Origin: Desmodus rotundus
Taxonomy: Eukaryota; Chordata; Mammalia; Chiroptera; Phyllostomidae
Assembly: GCF_022682495.2 (NCBI RefSeq)
Contig: NC_071392.1
Coordinates: forward strand, 82,290,797-82,354,796
DNA: 64,000 nucleotides
Direction of reading: 5' to 3'
Shown here: in pieces, positions 41,651-52,144 of the stretch
Position numbering within the stretch: the first letter of the stretch is position 1
How the letters are laid out: each line of letters begins with the position of its first letter
Notes under the pieces: generated by a model
The model's database searches: none
The model's input: only the letters and a program-made list of their open reading frames with translations
Told to the model about the DNA's origin: nothing
Position numbers and translations under genes: made by a program

Positions 41651-41879
41651 GATTGATGACTATTCCTCCTATTGCCTTCAGGACTGGCACTAGGATTTTA
41701 GGTCATCATAAATTAAAATTTGATTTTCTTCACTCTGAAAATATTAGGATAATTGGATTATCTGTTTATTTGCTGAAATTTGCAGAATCAAACACTTAGT
41801 TAAAAAATTAAAAATTAATAAAATAAATAAATAATTTTAAAAATTAAAATAAATTTTTAAAAGTTTTTTAAATTTTTTA
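41651..41879 (+). mobile_element. Short retrocopy of unknown RNA, with TSD
   Basis: 229 bp of sequence unrelated to the host element, ending in an A/T-rich tail of about 80 bases. It splits the 3' UTR of half-L1 copy B. The 13-base repeat AAAATAGATGGGG lies directly on both sides (41,638-41,650 and 41,880-41,892). The uninterrupted UTR is seen in copies A and C. Direct repeat plus A-rich tail indicate L1-mediated copying of an RNA. The source RNA is not recognised. Confidence 0.7.
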
Positions 41880-42129
41880 AAAATAGATGGGGAAGGGTAA
41901 GAATAGTATGGGAAATGGAGAAGCCAAAGAACTTATATGTATGACCCATGGACATGAACAGAGGGTGAGGGATGCTGGTGGGAGGTGGGGTGTAGGACGG
42001 AGGGGAATAAAGGGAAGAAAAAGAAAATGAGACAACTGTAATAGCGTAATCAATAATATATATTAAAAGAAGGAGGAAACAGAAGAACATGGTATTAAGG
42101 GAGACCCTTGGCTACGTAAGGACTAGAGC

Positions 42130-42510
42130 ATTATGACTGAAGGAAGCAGAATTTGCCACCTCTAAACATGCCACTTCGGTATAAGGATTATTTTCAGTGG
42201 GAGGCAACTGAGAAGACATAAGTACGAGAAAAGCTCTATTTGCCTCAGAGGAGGACATAAATTTACAAAGAGTTCATTATTCCCTCTCTACCGGGGAAGA
42301 TACAAATTAATCACTGGAGACAACTTTAGGTGTTTATCAGTGGGAGGTGGCATGGGAGGAATTTACATAACAAATTACATATGACTGTATAACTGTCCTG
42401 TGGGAAATGGAAGTACATTGTAATAAGGCTTTTCTAGTGAACATGAAGTCATTAGATAATATCCTGTTTTAAGGTAAACATGCATCAGGGAATCTCTAGT
42501 TAGAGTAACC
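42130..42510 (+). repeat. LTR-like fragment
   Basis: Contains TTTGCCACCTCTAAACATGC and CACTTCGGTAT. These resemble the start of the LTR-like sequence at 55,870 (CATGCCACCCCCAAATATGC). No coding content; family not assigned. Confidence 0.4.
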
Positions 42511-42599
42511 TTTTTTTTTTTTTAATTGAGCTAGTAAGGCAATTGTGGAGAAATGTGGAACCTTAAAAATATTTGGTTAATACAAAAGAAGGCAGAAAA

Positions 42600-43550
42600 G
42601 AAAGCAAAAGGATCAAAAAACAGATAGAATAGGTAGTTTAAAACAAGATGGTAGAATCAAACCCAGTCAAACTTATAATTATGACTCATGTAATTTGTTC
42701 CAGAATTCAAAATAAAAGGCAGAGATTGTCAGACTTGATACAAATATAAGACCCAACTATATGCTACCTACAGAAAACTCACTTTAAATAGAAATTTTTT
42801 TAAAATGGCATCCCTGGCCCGGCTGATGTGGCTCAGTGGATTGAGTGCCGGCCCGCAAACCAGAGGATCACTGGTTCAATTCCCAGTCAGGGCACATGCC
42901 TGGGTTGTGGGCCAGATCCCTGGCTGGGAGCATGTGAGAGGCAACCACACATTGATGTTTCTCTCTCCCTCTCTTTTTCCTGCCCTTCCCCTCTCTCTAA
43001 AAATAAATAGATAAATAAAAATGGCATCCCTTTACACCTGTTAAATTAGAAAAATTAGGGGATTTTGGCCTTAATGAACAACAGATAGAAATGTATTCTA
43101 CCAGTACAGTCATTCTGGAGAGCGATCTGGCATTTGTCCAGATTAAATCTGTGCAGCCCTCTGGTCCGGCTAGTCCGTATCTGAGGATTTATCCCAAAGA
43201 AAGACCCACTTATGTCCATGAGATTGCATGCACAAGGCTATTCATAGAAGCACTGCTTGTTGTAGCTCAGCGTCAGAAGCACTCTGGGTAGCCATCGCAG
43301 TGAAGAGGATGAGTAAAACACAGTAAATGCCCACGATGGAGCACTGTGCAGCCAGAAGCAGCAACAGGCTGACTGTAAACATAGCAATATGGATCTTTAA
43401 ATCATGGCGAGGGAAAAAATAAGATAAGGAACGGAATGAAAACCAATATAATAATGTATGCCAACTATACCTTAAAAATAGTTTTGAAAAAGTTTGAAGT
43501 CATAAAAATATATAGCAACTCTAAAATTTAAAAAAAGAAATGGAATGAGC
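42600..43550 (+). mobile_element. Old L1 ORF2 and 3' remnants, split by a SINE
   Basis: 42,740-42,790 resembles the ORF2 endonuclease part (AAGACCCAACTATATGCTAC) and 43,090-43,470 an ORF2 C-terminus and 3' UTR (TCTGAGGATTTATCCCAAAG). Decayed and internally deleted. The SINE at 42,816-43,017 lies between. Confidence 0.55.
42816..43017 (+). mobile_element. VES SINE with 14-bp TSD
   Basis: Complete sense copy with A box TGTGGCTCAGTGGATTGAGT and B box GGTTCAATTCCCAGTCAGGG. The direct repeat AAAATGGCATCCCT lies at 42,802-42,815 and 43,018-43,031, an exact match, so the insertion is relatively young. Confidence 0.95.
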
Positions 43551-43656
43551 TCTATAACATGATACACTTTACATAATTAGAGACATGCCTTCTGAACAAC
43601 ATTACCCATTTTAGAGCAACACAGACAAGAGTATGTATTTAAAATAATCAAACAGA

Positions 43657-43880
43657 CCCTGGCTGGTGTGGCTTAGTGGACTGAGCTCTGGCCTGCACAC
43701 CAAAAGGTCGCCCGTTCAATTCCCAGTCAGGGCACATACCTGGGTCCCCAGTAGGGGGCGTGTGAGAAGCAACTGATCACATATCTCTCACCCACTGAGG
43801 TTTCTCTCCCTCTCATTCTCCCTCCCTTCTTCTCTCTCTAAAGTAAATAAATAAAATCTTTACAAATAAATAAATAAATA
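43657..43880 (+). mobile_element. VES SINE
   Basis: Sense copy starting CCCTGGCTGGTGTGGCTTAG, lacking a short piece after the B box, with a long AAATAAATAAATAAAATA tail. Confidence 0.93.
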
Positions 43881-44099
43881 AAATATTAGAACAGTTACAT
43901 ATGCAGGGGAGTGAAAAGATAAAAGGGATAAGTGACAATGCATAAATACATATGTGCATGTATAAAAATGAAAGAAAAGCCTCGCACGAGCTATAAATGT
44001 TAGTGCCATAGACTGAGTTAAGGCTAACTCAGCCCCTGTACATGAAGTCCAACTAAGAAAAACAGATGTAGAACAAAATGCCCTAGAGTTGGACATGTC

Positions 44100-44873
44100 A
44101 GCATTTTCATTTAGACATTCTGACTTTTTTCACCCAATTCTAAAATTATATAAATTATCTTTATTTTTCTAATCAGTTCTGGTTGTTTTGTTTTTACATC
44201 TTTAATTCACATGGAAACACTTTTTCATTTGCTATGCAATACGGTCGGTCATAGCTTTGTATTTTTAATGGAAATCATGTTGTCCCGATGCACTTTATTC
44301 AAGGGGCCATCTTTTCCTCGCTGATTAAATGCCCACTTATCGGATGTTTCACTCCCATGTGTCCATGCGTCTATTTCTGGGTTCTTCTCTATTCCTCTGA
44401 TCTTTCTGTTTATTCCTCTACCCAAACCATTAATTAGTCTTGCTCTATAACACATTTTAGTATCTGTTAGGTCCTCCCTCACTATTATTCGTTTTCAACA
44501 ATTTCTTGGTAATGACCACATTTTTTTTTCCTTCAGATAAAAATAGAAACTTTTCAAGATCTCCCCAACTGCTGCATTGGGATTTTGTTTGGAATTACAT
44601 AAAATGTGTGTATTATTTTGGGAAACATTAACAACTTTATTATGTTAAATTTTCCCACACAGAAACATGGTGTGTCTCTCTGTTCACATTTTATTTTATG
44701 TCTTCCAGTAAAATTGTATACTGTTCCTCAGATAAGTGTTCCGCAATTCTTGTTTAATTGGTTCTTGAGTAATTTATAATTTGTTGCTACTATAAATGTT
44801 CTTTTTTTAATTTTCATTTCTAACTGAGATGCTATTATAAAAAGCCTATTTTTATGCTGGTATTGTAACAGGG
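44100..44873 (-). mobile_element. Old L1, ORF2 fragment, cut by an LTR
   Basis: Antisense ORF2-like: TTTGTTTGGAATTACATAAA, then AACTTTATTATGTTAAATTT and TGTGTCTCTCTGTTCACATT. Interrupted at 44,874 by the solo LTR. Confidence 0.6.
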
Positions 44874-45943
44874 TACAGGGCGAGGGTCCCCTGAAAATAG
44901 CAGAGCTTATCCCCCACAACCCATGATTGGGAAAGGGGGAAGTGGAGGATATGGCATTTCAGATAATTTGCATAACAATGGCAAGTTAATAGTTGTGCCT
45001 TTCTTGAAGGGAAGAGGTCTGCCACCCAACTCAAAAGGTGTAGTGACTTTAAGAGCATATAGTGACTCACGACATAGCCAGGGGATCCAGATGCCTACCC
45101 CGGTTACCCCTGTGTCACAGGAAACTTTTGCCCTGACTAAAGATGGCAGCTGGAAAAAGGTAAAAAATACAGTAGAACTGGCAAAAGTGACACATCATAG
45201 GAGGGGCCGGATATGAGATCACACAGGAAATTCCAGGCCCAGCATTTAAATGAGCATGGGCTGAAAGAGAGAGGGCCTGCCACAAGACAAGGTCTGGTGC
45301 ATGGGAGGAGAGTCCACCATGAAGAGAACAGGTCCAGAGAGGTCTGGGGTGAGAAAGAGGAGGCCAGCCTGGAGAAGATGGCGGCAGAGCTGAGGGAGCT
45401 GTGTACGGGCCCGCCAAGCCAAGCATGGATCCGTGAGAGATGCTTGGAGACGAACTGTGACCGGGAGTGCTGAGTTGCAGACTTCTGCTTCTCTGAAGAA
45501 CGTATGGAGAAGTCACTCTTGGGACGTGTACCTCCCTGGACTCCACCATGACCCGGCGTAAAACGGTACACATTTCCCTGAACCAATACGTGGAGGCTGA
45601 GAACAGTGCACCCCAGATCCTGAAGGAGAGAGCTGCTGGGAGAGGATGGTGACCCTGAAACCCACAAGTGCGCCTTCTACAGGAGATGGAGACCTGTTTG
45701 CACAGCCAGCTTAAGAACAGATAACAAAATGGGGAACTTCTGGACATGGCTTTGGTTTATAGCTTTTTGGGGAGCAAGGGAAATGCTGGGTTTTCCAGGA
45801 GAGGAAGACTGAGCAGCAGTGCTCTCAGCCACCCCTCCCCCCCAGGTTGGAACCCTGTTAATAAAAACCTGTTCCCTTCAACACTAATTGTTGGGTCATG
45901 TGTCAAGGTGCGACATGGCCAAGCCCCGATTTGCTCGGTTACA
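44874..45943 (+). mobile_element. Solo LTR, about 1.07 kb
   Basis: Begins TGTAACAGGGTACAGG and ends GCTCGGTTACA, so its ends are the inverted pair TGTAAC/GTTACA usual for retroviral LTRs. AATAAA at 45,860-45,865, about 80 bases from the end, fits an R-U5 boundary. No primer-binding site, gag or pol adjoins it, so it is a solo LTR. No clear target-site duplication is seen. Open frames on the minus strand (45,115-45,747) are chance. Confidence 0.75.
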
Positions 45944-46515
45944 GTTTTTTTAAATTTGAATATCTTGAATGTTCAGTTTTCAGAAGGTGATAGATGACTA
46001 GTAATTGTTTTCCTTTTAGAGTAAGCAAGAAAAAAAGGGAATTTAGATTCAAACTATTTCGATTTTACATATAAACAAGCAGAATTTTTCCAATGTTTAA
46101 AAATTGGAAAATTTTAAAGCATTTAGTTCACCAATATATAAGGTAAAAATTATATTCAGAAGTAAATATAAATATAATGAGGTACTCAGAAAAATAATTT
46201 ATTCACACATGAAATAAATCAGCTACATATACTAGGCAACTTCCATGGACCAGTCACAAGGCCAGACACAACACAAAAGCTTAAAGTTCAATGTAAAAAA
46301 GCACTAATAATATTAAATTATTTTAAATAAGACAAATGTGCATAAATTTATACCAGTAAGCAATATTGATCAACTAAGTTATCCTCCCTTTGCTTGTTAG
46401 CATGGAATTTAAAAAAGGACCACGCAAGTTAAAACTGTGCAGAGCAATCTTAGTAATTAAGAGAAAAAGTTAGAATTGCCTGTAACATTTAAAATTTTTG
46501 TCAAAACAAAAAATT
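45944..46515. other. Intergenic AT-rich sequence without recognised feature
   Basis: No repeat family identified; possibly more of the L1 that the LTR interrupts. Confidence 0.35.
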
Positions 46516-46519
46516 TTCA

Positions 46520-46700
46520 CCCTGACTGGTGTGGCTCAGTGGATTGAGAGCCAACCTGTAAACCGAAAGGTTGCCAGTTCAATTCCCAGTCAGGGCACAT
46601 GCCTAAGTTGAGGCCCAGGTCCCCAGTTGCGCACACTGATATTTCTCTCCCTCTCTTTCTCCCTCCCTTCCCCACTCTCTAAAAACAAATAGAGAAAAAA
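46520..46700 (+). mobile_element. VES SINE
   Basis: Sense copy starting CCTGACTGGTGTGGCTCAG with B box GTTCAATTCCCAGTCAGGG. A short deletion follows the B-box region. Confidence 0.93.
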
Positions 46701-46794
46701 AATTTCTTACTCTGGTTTGTAAATGTGTAGTAAAATTAAAAATAGAATTAATATTTATCTGCTATGCTTTAATTTTCAACTTTAGAAACTTTGA

Positions 46795-47160
46795 GGACTA
46801 AAGTGTTTTATTTCTTTGGAGAAAACCTATCAAGAGTAGTTTGAATAGCTTTTGTTTTTTCTTTTACCAAAAGACTTTTCTGTACTTTGGAGAATTGCCA
46901 TATTGCTTTCTAAGTTTGGATCAGATCGCAGCATTTCATCCTTTATGCCTTCAATGTCATGAAATATCTGAGAGTTCCTTTCATGTTGGGTTTTTTTTTG
47001 TCACTTCCTCTAGGACATCATCCTTGTCCTCACAACCACTGTCCTTGTTTATGCTGATAAATTCACCTCTGTGCTGCATATCTGGAGGCTCTCAAATGGT
47101 GTCCACATTCCCATGGTGGGGATCTCTTTAATAACTCCACGTTTGACTCAAATTCCATTT
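46795..47160 (-). pseudogene. Pogo/Tigger transposase C-terminal remnant
   Basis: Read on the minus strand, it encodes MQHRGEFISINKDSGCEDK and, further on, a decayed KKQ...TLDRF-like end. This is the acidic C-terminal tail typical of Tigger/Jerky-type transposases. Stops break it. It is distinct from the Tigger1 in intron 7, whose C-terminal region does not match. The rest of the element is not seen; the ERV starts at 47,170. Confidence 0.6.
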
Positions 47161-47169
47161 CTAGCATTA

Positions 47170-47956
47170 TGTTGGGAACCGCCCTACCTTGTTTCAGAAG
47201 CTGTAATCCTCCCCCTCCCCACTGCCATGGCTAAGGCTGAGTAAAAGACCTTGGGACCCTAAGCCACTAAGGAGACAAAGCTTATCTTCCTGGCAGGGGG
47301 GCCACTTCTGCCCCCTTTTACTTTACCCTGCTTGGCCTTGGGCAGATGACTGGTTAGTCAATGATAAGTAAGATTCCTCAGGGGAGAGACCACCTAAGAT
47401 AGGCATGGTCTCAAGGGGCCCACAGGGAAGGACTTGGGGGGCTATAGAAAAAGGGAGTGATGGACCCTCGCCCCTCGGCTTTGACATAGCCTGAGTCCTC
47501 ATTCTGTCTACAAGAAATTTCCTAATCTCTTGGCTGCCTTACTTCCCCTGCCTGACTTAAGCCCAAAACAATGCCAGAGGGTGGTGCAGCCCTGAGCAGG
47601 AACAGGTAGTTCCTCAGGGGCCTAAGAAAGAATGCATAAAATCCTGTGAAACCTGTTTGCTAAGAATGCCCTCAATTTTCTGATAAGGGTCCAAACATAA
47701 AACAGTTTGTTTCCCAAAGTTTTACGGCCCTTTAGCTAACTGATCCTGACTTCAAATAAGCTCTCAGAGTTCTTTGAATGTTATCTATTGTTTGATCCTT
47801 ACTGCCTGACAATGACTGATGAGCTTTACCTGTATTCCTGTGCAAATTGAACCCAATAAAAGCCCACTGAAGAAAGGCTCAAGGCCCTTCTCCTCTGAGA
47901 GATCAGCCACCCTTCCTCCCCAAGCAGATCATGTCTTGGTAGACTTATTCTCATCC
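47170..47956 (+). mobile_element. ERV 5' LTR (3' border uncertain)
   Basis: Begins TGTTGGGAACCGCCC. AATAAA at 47,855-47,860 is followed by a C/T-rich stretch consistent with R-U5. The end is placed near CTCATCCA at 47,956, just before a G-rich tract, but this is a guess. Gag-like sequence follows in the same orientation. Confidence 0.55.
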
Positions 47957-48004
47957 ATGGTGGACGGTGGGGGTGGGGGTGGGGTGGGGGGGTTGGAGAA
48001 CGCT

Positions 48005-48032
48005 AACAAAATGATAGCATTATCATTTTGTT
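48005..48032. other. Perfect 12-bp hairpin beside a G-rich tract
   Basis: AACAAAATGATA, four bases, then its exact reverse complement. A tract of GGTGGGGGT-type repeats lies just upstream (47,963-47,997). In the ERV leader region. Function unknown. Confidence 0.6.
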
Positions 48033-48613
48033 GTGTTGTTCTCCATTCATCTCTGTTGGCCAATACCCTATTTTAATTAAAACTCAAGCTGTTTTTTAGC
48101 CACCACCTGAGGCCTAAGCCTGATATGTCTATCACTTTTTCCTAGCCTCTATCCTGAGCAGAGCAGGGGGTGGGGGTGCAGCCCACTCTAAGGGCAGGAC
48201 AGCCTGCTTCCCACCTCACAACCCCCCTGGTATTTTACAGAGATAGGCTTGCCTGTCCTCCTTAGACACCTTCTGTATTTTAATCCAATAGGTCCCCAAA
48301 ACCAGAGTGAACCAGGGCCACATAGGTAGCAAATATTTTGCCACAGTAGGGACCTCTCTTACTGTGTTGAACAATATTATATTGGCCTTCAGTCCTTGCA
48401 AGAAATACACCAAATGATCAGGGCTATCCCCTCTCTCTGACTGCTCACGGGTGAGGAGACAAACTTACAAAAGCCTTGAGATCTGCAAAAACGGTCCAGT
48501 TTAATAAAAGCTGACGACTTTACCAGCAGCAAAAGGGATACAAGCAGTTCACGGTAAGCATAGCTCTTAGTCTTTCACTGGTAAGCACATCCAAGCTTTG
48601 TGTTGCCAGAGAC

Positions 48614-49400
48614 GTGTGGTGGCTTTCGGTGGGAAAACAGGGGTTGCCCTACAACCTGCTAGGTGACTCCTGGGGCAAAGGATTCCCATTGGGGTGCATT
48701 CTTAGGAACTGGGATAAGTTTGACCCTGAAAGTCTCAAGAAAAGGAGGCTCACTTTTTTGTGTAATAGAGCCTGGCCTCGGTATAAGCTGGGAAATAGGG
48801 AAATATGGCCTGAAAATGAGAGTATCAATTACAACACTCTACTCCAATTACATCTATTCTGTCGTATAGACTAGGCCAGTGGTTGGACCTTCCCTACCTG
48901 CAAGCTCCATCTCTTTGTTCTGGATCGAAGAAAACATCTATTTCTAGATGACACCTTCTACATTCCCCACAACTGGGAGAGGGAGGCCAGAGCTCAGGAG
49001 AAGGGGGAACGGAAGGAGACTAGGCATCCCCATCCTACGCGCCCTGCACTGCCTGCTTCAAATGACATTAAGTGTCTCATGTGCTGAGAGAAGGGGCATT
49101 GGGCAAAGGAGTGTCCTAATTGAAATAAGCCTCCTCAGACACCCTGCTACAAATGCAAGCCTGCAGGCCATTGGGCAGCCCTCTGTCCCTGGGGCTTCTG
49201 GGCCCCTGGCCTGAGGCTACAGCACCCTTGCAAATGGAAACTCCAGACTGAAGCTGCCCACCCCAGCTGGCCCCACCTCAAAAGGTCACCAGTACTGGAT
49301 TAGAGCGTGGAGTATGCATGGATATGGCAGGTAGGACAATAACCTTTTTACTGGACACAGGGGCCACCTATTGTGTCCTTACTTCCTTCTCTGGGCCCTT
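48614..49400 (+). pseudogene. Endogenous retrovirus gag and protease relic (class I-like)
   Basis: 48,650-48,870 resembles a class I ERV matrix domain. Two nucleocapsid zinc knuckles of the CX2CX4HX4C type lie at 49,073-49,114 (with an internal stop) and 49,145-49,185. The protease active-site motif DTGA is at 49,354-49,365. The capsid region is missing or unrecognisable between them. The frames shift and stop, and a SINE cuts the protease at about 49,460. An old, inactive provirus; no intact gene. Two zinc knuckles fit the HERV-H/F-type branch of class I, an inference. Confidence 0.7.
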
Positions 49401-49459
49401 TTCCTCCCAAACTTGCACTGGGTGTAGCAGGAAAGCCCACCAATAGAAACCTCACCCTT

Positions 49460-49694
49460 TCCTTTTTTTTAAAGAATTTTTTAAAGATCTTATTTATTTA
49501 TTTATTTATTTTTAGAGAGAGGGGGAGGGAGGGAGAAAGAGAAGGAGAGAAACATCAGTGTGTGGTTGCCTTGCATGCCCCCTACTTGGGGACCTGGCAC
49601 GCAGCCCAGGAATATACCCAGACTGAGAATCAAAGTGGTGACTTTTTGGTTAGCAGGCCCATGCTCAATCCACTGAGCTACACCAGCCAGGTCT
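49460..49694 (-). mobile_element. VES SINE in the ERV protease region
   Basis: Reverse copy, with imperfect 13-base flanks AAACCTCACCCTT (49,447-49,459) and AAACTTCACCCTT (49,695-49,707). Confidence 0.93.
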
Positions 49695-49749
49695 AAACTT
49701 CACCCTTTTTTTAACTTGCCTCTAGGTCAGGTATTAACTTCACTCATTT

Positions 49750-49965
49750 TTTTTTTTTTTAGATTTTACTTATTTATTTTAGACAGAGGGGGAGGGAAGG
49801 AGAAAGAGAGGGAGAAAAACATAAATGTGTGGCTGCCTCTCACACAACCCCCACAGGAGACATGACCTGCCAGCAATCCAGGCATGTGCCTCCACCAGGA
49901 ACTGAACCAGTGACTCTTTGGTTTGCAGGTCAGTACTCAATCCATTGAGCCACACCTGCCAGGGA
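49750..49965 (-). mobile_element. VES SINE
   Basis: Second reverse copy 55 bp on, with flanks TTCACTCATT (49,738-49,747) and TTCACTCATT (49,970-49,979), so it was an independent insertion. Confidence 0.93.
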
Positions 49966-49989
49966 TTATTTCACTCATTCTTTTCTCAT

Positions 49990-51103
49990 AACTCCCAGGG
50001 TGCCTGACTCCCTCAACTTAGAAGAGTCCTCCTTCAATTAAAGTGAAAGTATGTCACATTTGCCAGGAGAGCAACCTATGTTTCAAAAGGTCACAAAATG
50101 CATTCACAAAAGTCAACCTAAGGGATGCCAGTTGCTTACATTCTATCATTGGAAATAAAGGTTTCTAAGAATTAACGGTTCAATTTAAATTGGCAGAAGT
50201 GTATGGTTTTAATAATAGAAGGCATAAGGCATGGAAATGCAATTTTGAAGGATTGTCTATATTGCAGAGGGTCTATGGGCAACAAATTAATTGATTTAAA
50301 ATGTTACAAAAAGCAAATTCCTTTGTTAATTGCATTATGTTCTAATCTACAGCCATATCATTTTCAGTATTTCTTCATTTAAGGACATTGTTTTACTAAT
50401 GCATTTGTAAGATATTACATCCTCAGAGTTATTCCAAAAGTAAATTTTCAAATCATACCTTTAAACAGGACAAGAATCTATAGGACTCTAAGGGATAACT
50501 AGCTGAATTGGTGCTCCATCCAGTGCCCCACATCCTGGCACTGGACGCCTCATAACGGGTCATCAGCTGTGCTGACAGGAACCACAACCTGAGACCTATG
50601 CTTGTGAACCCATCAGGACCCCACACTCCTCTTCAAGAAACAAAAACCTGTTACAGATAAGTCACCTAAAAACTGAACCCTAATATAATTGTCTTTCCCA
50701 TATTTCTAACACTCTTTCTGTCAATATGCACAGCATCCTCCCCAGAGAGGAATTTCTCTGTCCCTGTTGGCTTTAACCCTTATCAGGCAACATCCCAAGT
50801 CCTCCACTAATCTTATTGTCAAATTTGTCATCTGTAGGCAATTACTATCTACGCCTAGGACCTCAGGCTCCCGACACCTGCCATGGGTGGAAGGACACTT
50901 CCCTCCACCTCCTTTTATCCTCATGTAGTGTCCCTGACAGTCTCAGGAGTTCTTCACCAATGCTTAGTTAGAATAGGGCGAGAGTTTCATGGTTCGCAAT
51001 AGGCAGGGTCTATTGTCCCATCCAAGCCTAAAGTAGCTACAGAAGATGGACCCTCAGCAACCCAAAAAAGAATTTTTGAGAACCATGTCTCTCAGGGGGG
51101 AGT
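49990..51103 (+). mobile_element. Probable ERV internal sequence, not resolved
   Basis: Lies between the gag-protease relic and the downstream LTR. I could not recognise pol or env motifs. A purine run TCTCAGGGGGGAG at 51,090-51,102 just before the LTR resembles a polypurine tract. Confidence 0.35.
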
Positions 51104-51916
51104 TGAGGCAGGAGAAAGCACAAGGAGAACTCTGAGACTGCACTGCTGTTGCTGGCCAGCAGCTAGTGTCCTGGTTGCCAGGCAACACCTTTTAGCACTT
51201 AAGTAGGATGGACCATAAACCAAGGCAGGGAGGAGAAGGGAGACGTGTCTCACATGCTAACTCAGCAGTCCTGAGCCTGGTCTGATAATATTGCCAGGTG
51301 TTCTAACATCACACAAGAAACACCATGCTGACACAGGAGGAGGGAAGTCCTTAAAATTCTATGTATCATTTCCACTATCTGGGAAAGAAGGCCTCTGAAA
51401 TGGTGCTTTCATCCCAAGGCCTGAAAGGCAGGAAAGAGTCCACAGTGCCCAAAGTAGAAGCAAATAAAACAACTTTGGTTAATTGGCTACCTCTGGTCAC
51501 TATCTGTTTTACGAGGGAGTCTCTTATTTATGGAAAGAGCCCATAAATAACTTTGGGTAACTAACTGACCCAACTTTAATTAACTGCCTCCTGTCATGTA
51601 TCTGTTTTACAACGAGATGAACAAATGGAGTCTGGAGCAAGATAAGGATTCAGGCTAGCAGACTCCTTGCACATACCTAAGTTTTGGTAGTCACACCCTG
51701 CCCCAGGATCGCTGGCACCATCTTTACTCGTCAATCAATATGTAACTTCTTCTCCCCGACCCCTCTAACTATATAAGTTCTTAGAACAAAGGAGCTGATG
51801 CTCTTGCCTTTCACTCCCACCTCAGCAAGGCTCATTCTCTTCTATGAAAATGCATCACTAATAAACCCTGCTTACATACGAATGGACTTGCCCATCTGTA
51901 ATTCTTTACTGTGTCA
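51104..51916 (+). mobile_element. ERV LTR, different family from the one at 47.2 kb
   Basis: Starts TGAGGCAGGAGAAAGC after a polypurine-like run and ends near TACTGTGTCA. TATA-like CTATATAAG lies near 51,770 and AATAAA at 51,860-51,865. Its sequence does not resemble the 47,170 LTR, so the two are not a matching pair. The 3' border is uncertain. Confidence 0.6.
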
Positions 51917-52144
51917 GCAAGAAGAACCAGGTTTCTCCTGTTATCATAGGGTTGGGAGATTCGAGGAAATAGGGAGTGATTGCTAATGGAGTTTCTTTTG
52001 GGGATGTTTAACGTTCCTGGCATTTTTACCTGGATCAGAATGGAGACTAATTTACCTGAAATTCCCTCAGTTAATGTGTCCACTGAGACTAGGTCAATTC
52101 CTTTTCCAAAAGGTTTGACTAGGGCCTTGACATGATCAAGTCTA

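Larger units (their letters stand above)
39909..42067 (+). mobile_element. Half-L1-like element, copy B, full length with 15-bp TSD
   Basis: Starts CTGCTAAGATGGAGGCATAG-like at the 5' end and ends GCGTAATCAATAATATATAT. The exact 15-base repeat AGAAGGAGGAAACAG lies at 39,894-39,908 and 42,068-42,082. Order: 5' UTR (about 39,909-40,568), ORF1 (40,569-41,418), G-rich 3' UTR. There is no ORF2. Without the 229-bp insert and its 13-bp duplication (41,651-41,892) the unit is about 1.92 kb. The matching ends show it moved as this short form, like HAL1. Confidence 0.85.

Noticed and set aside
41651..41740. Possible C/D box snoRNA in the retrocopy
   Set aside because: TGATGA and CTGA are spaced suitably, but I see no terminal stem and no known guide sequence, so I do not call it an RNA gene.
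45115..45747. 210-residue open frame on the minus strand
   Set aside because: It lies wholly inside the solo LTR, opposite to its transcription, has no recognisable domain, and overlaps a second open frame on the same strand.
47963..47997. G-rich tract as a regulatory G-quadruplex
   Set aside because: Several G-runs exist in this window (30.9, 34.8, 35.2 kb) and none sits at a supported promoter.
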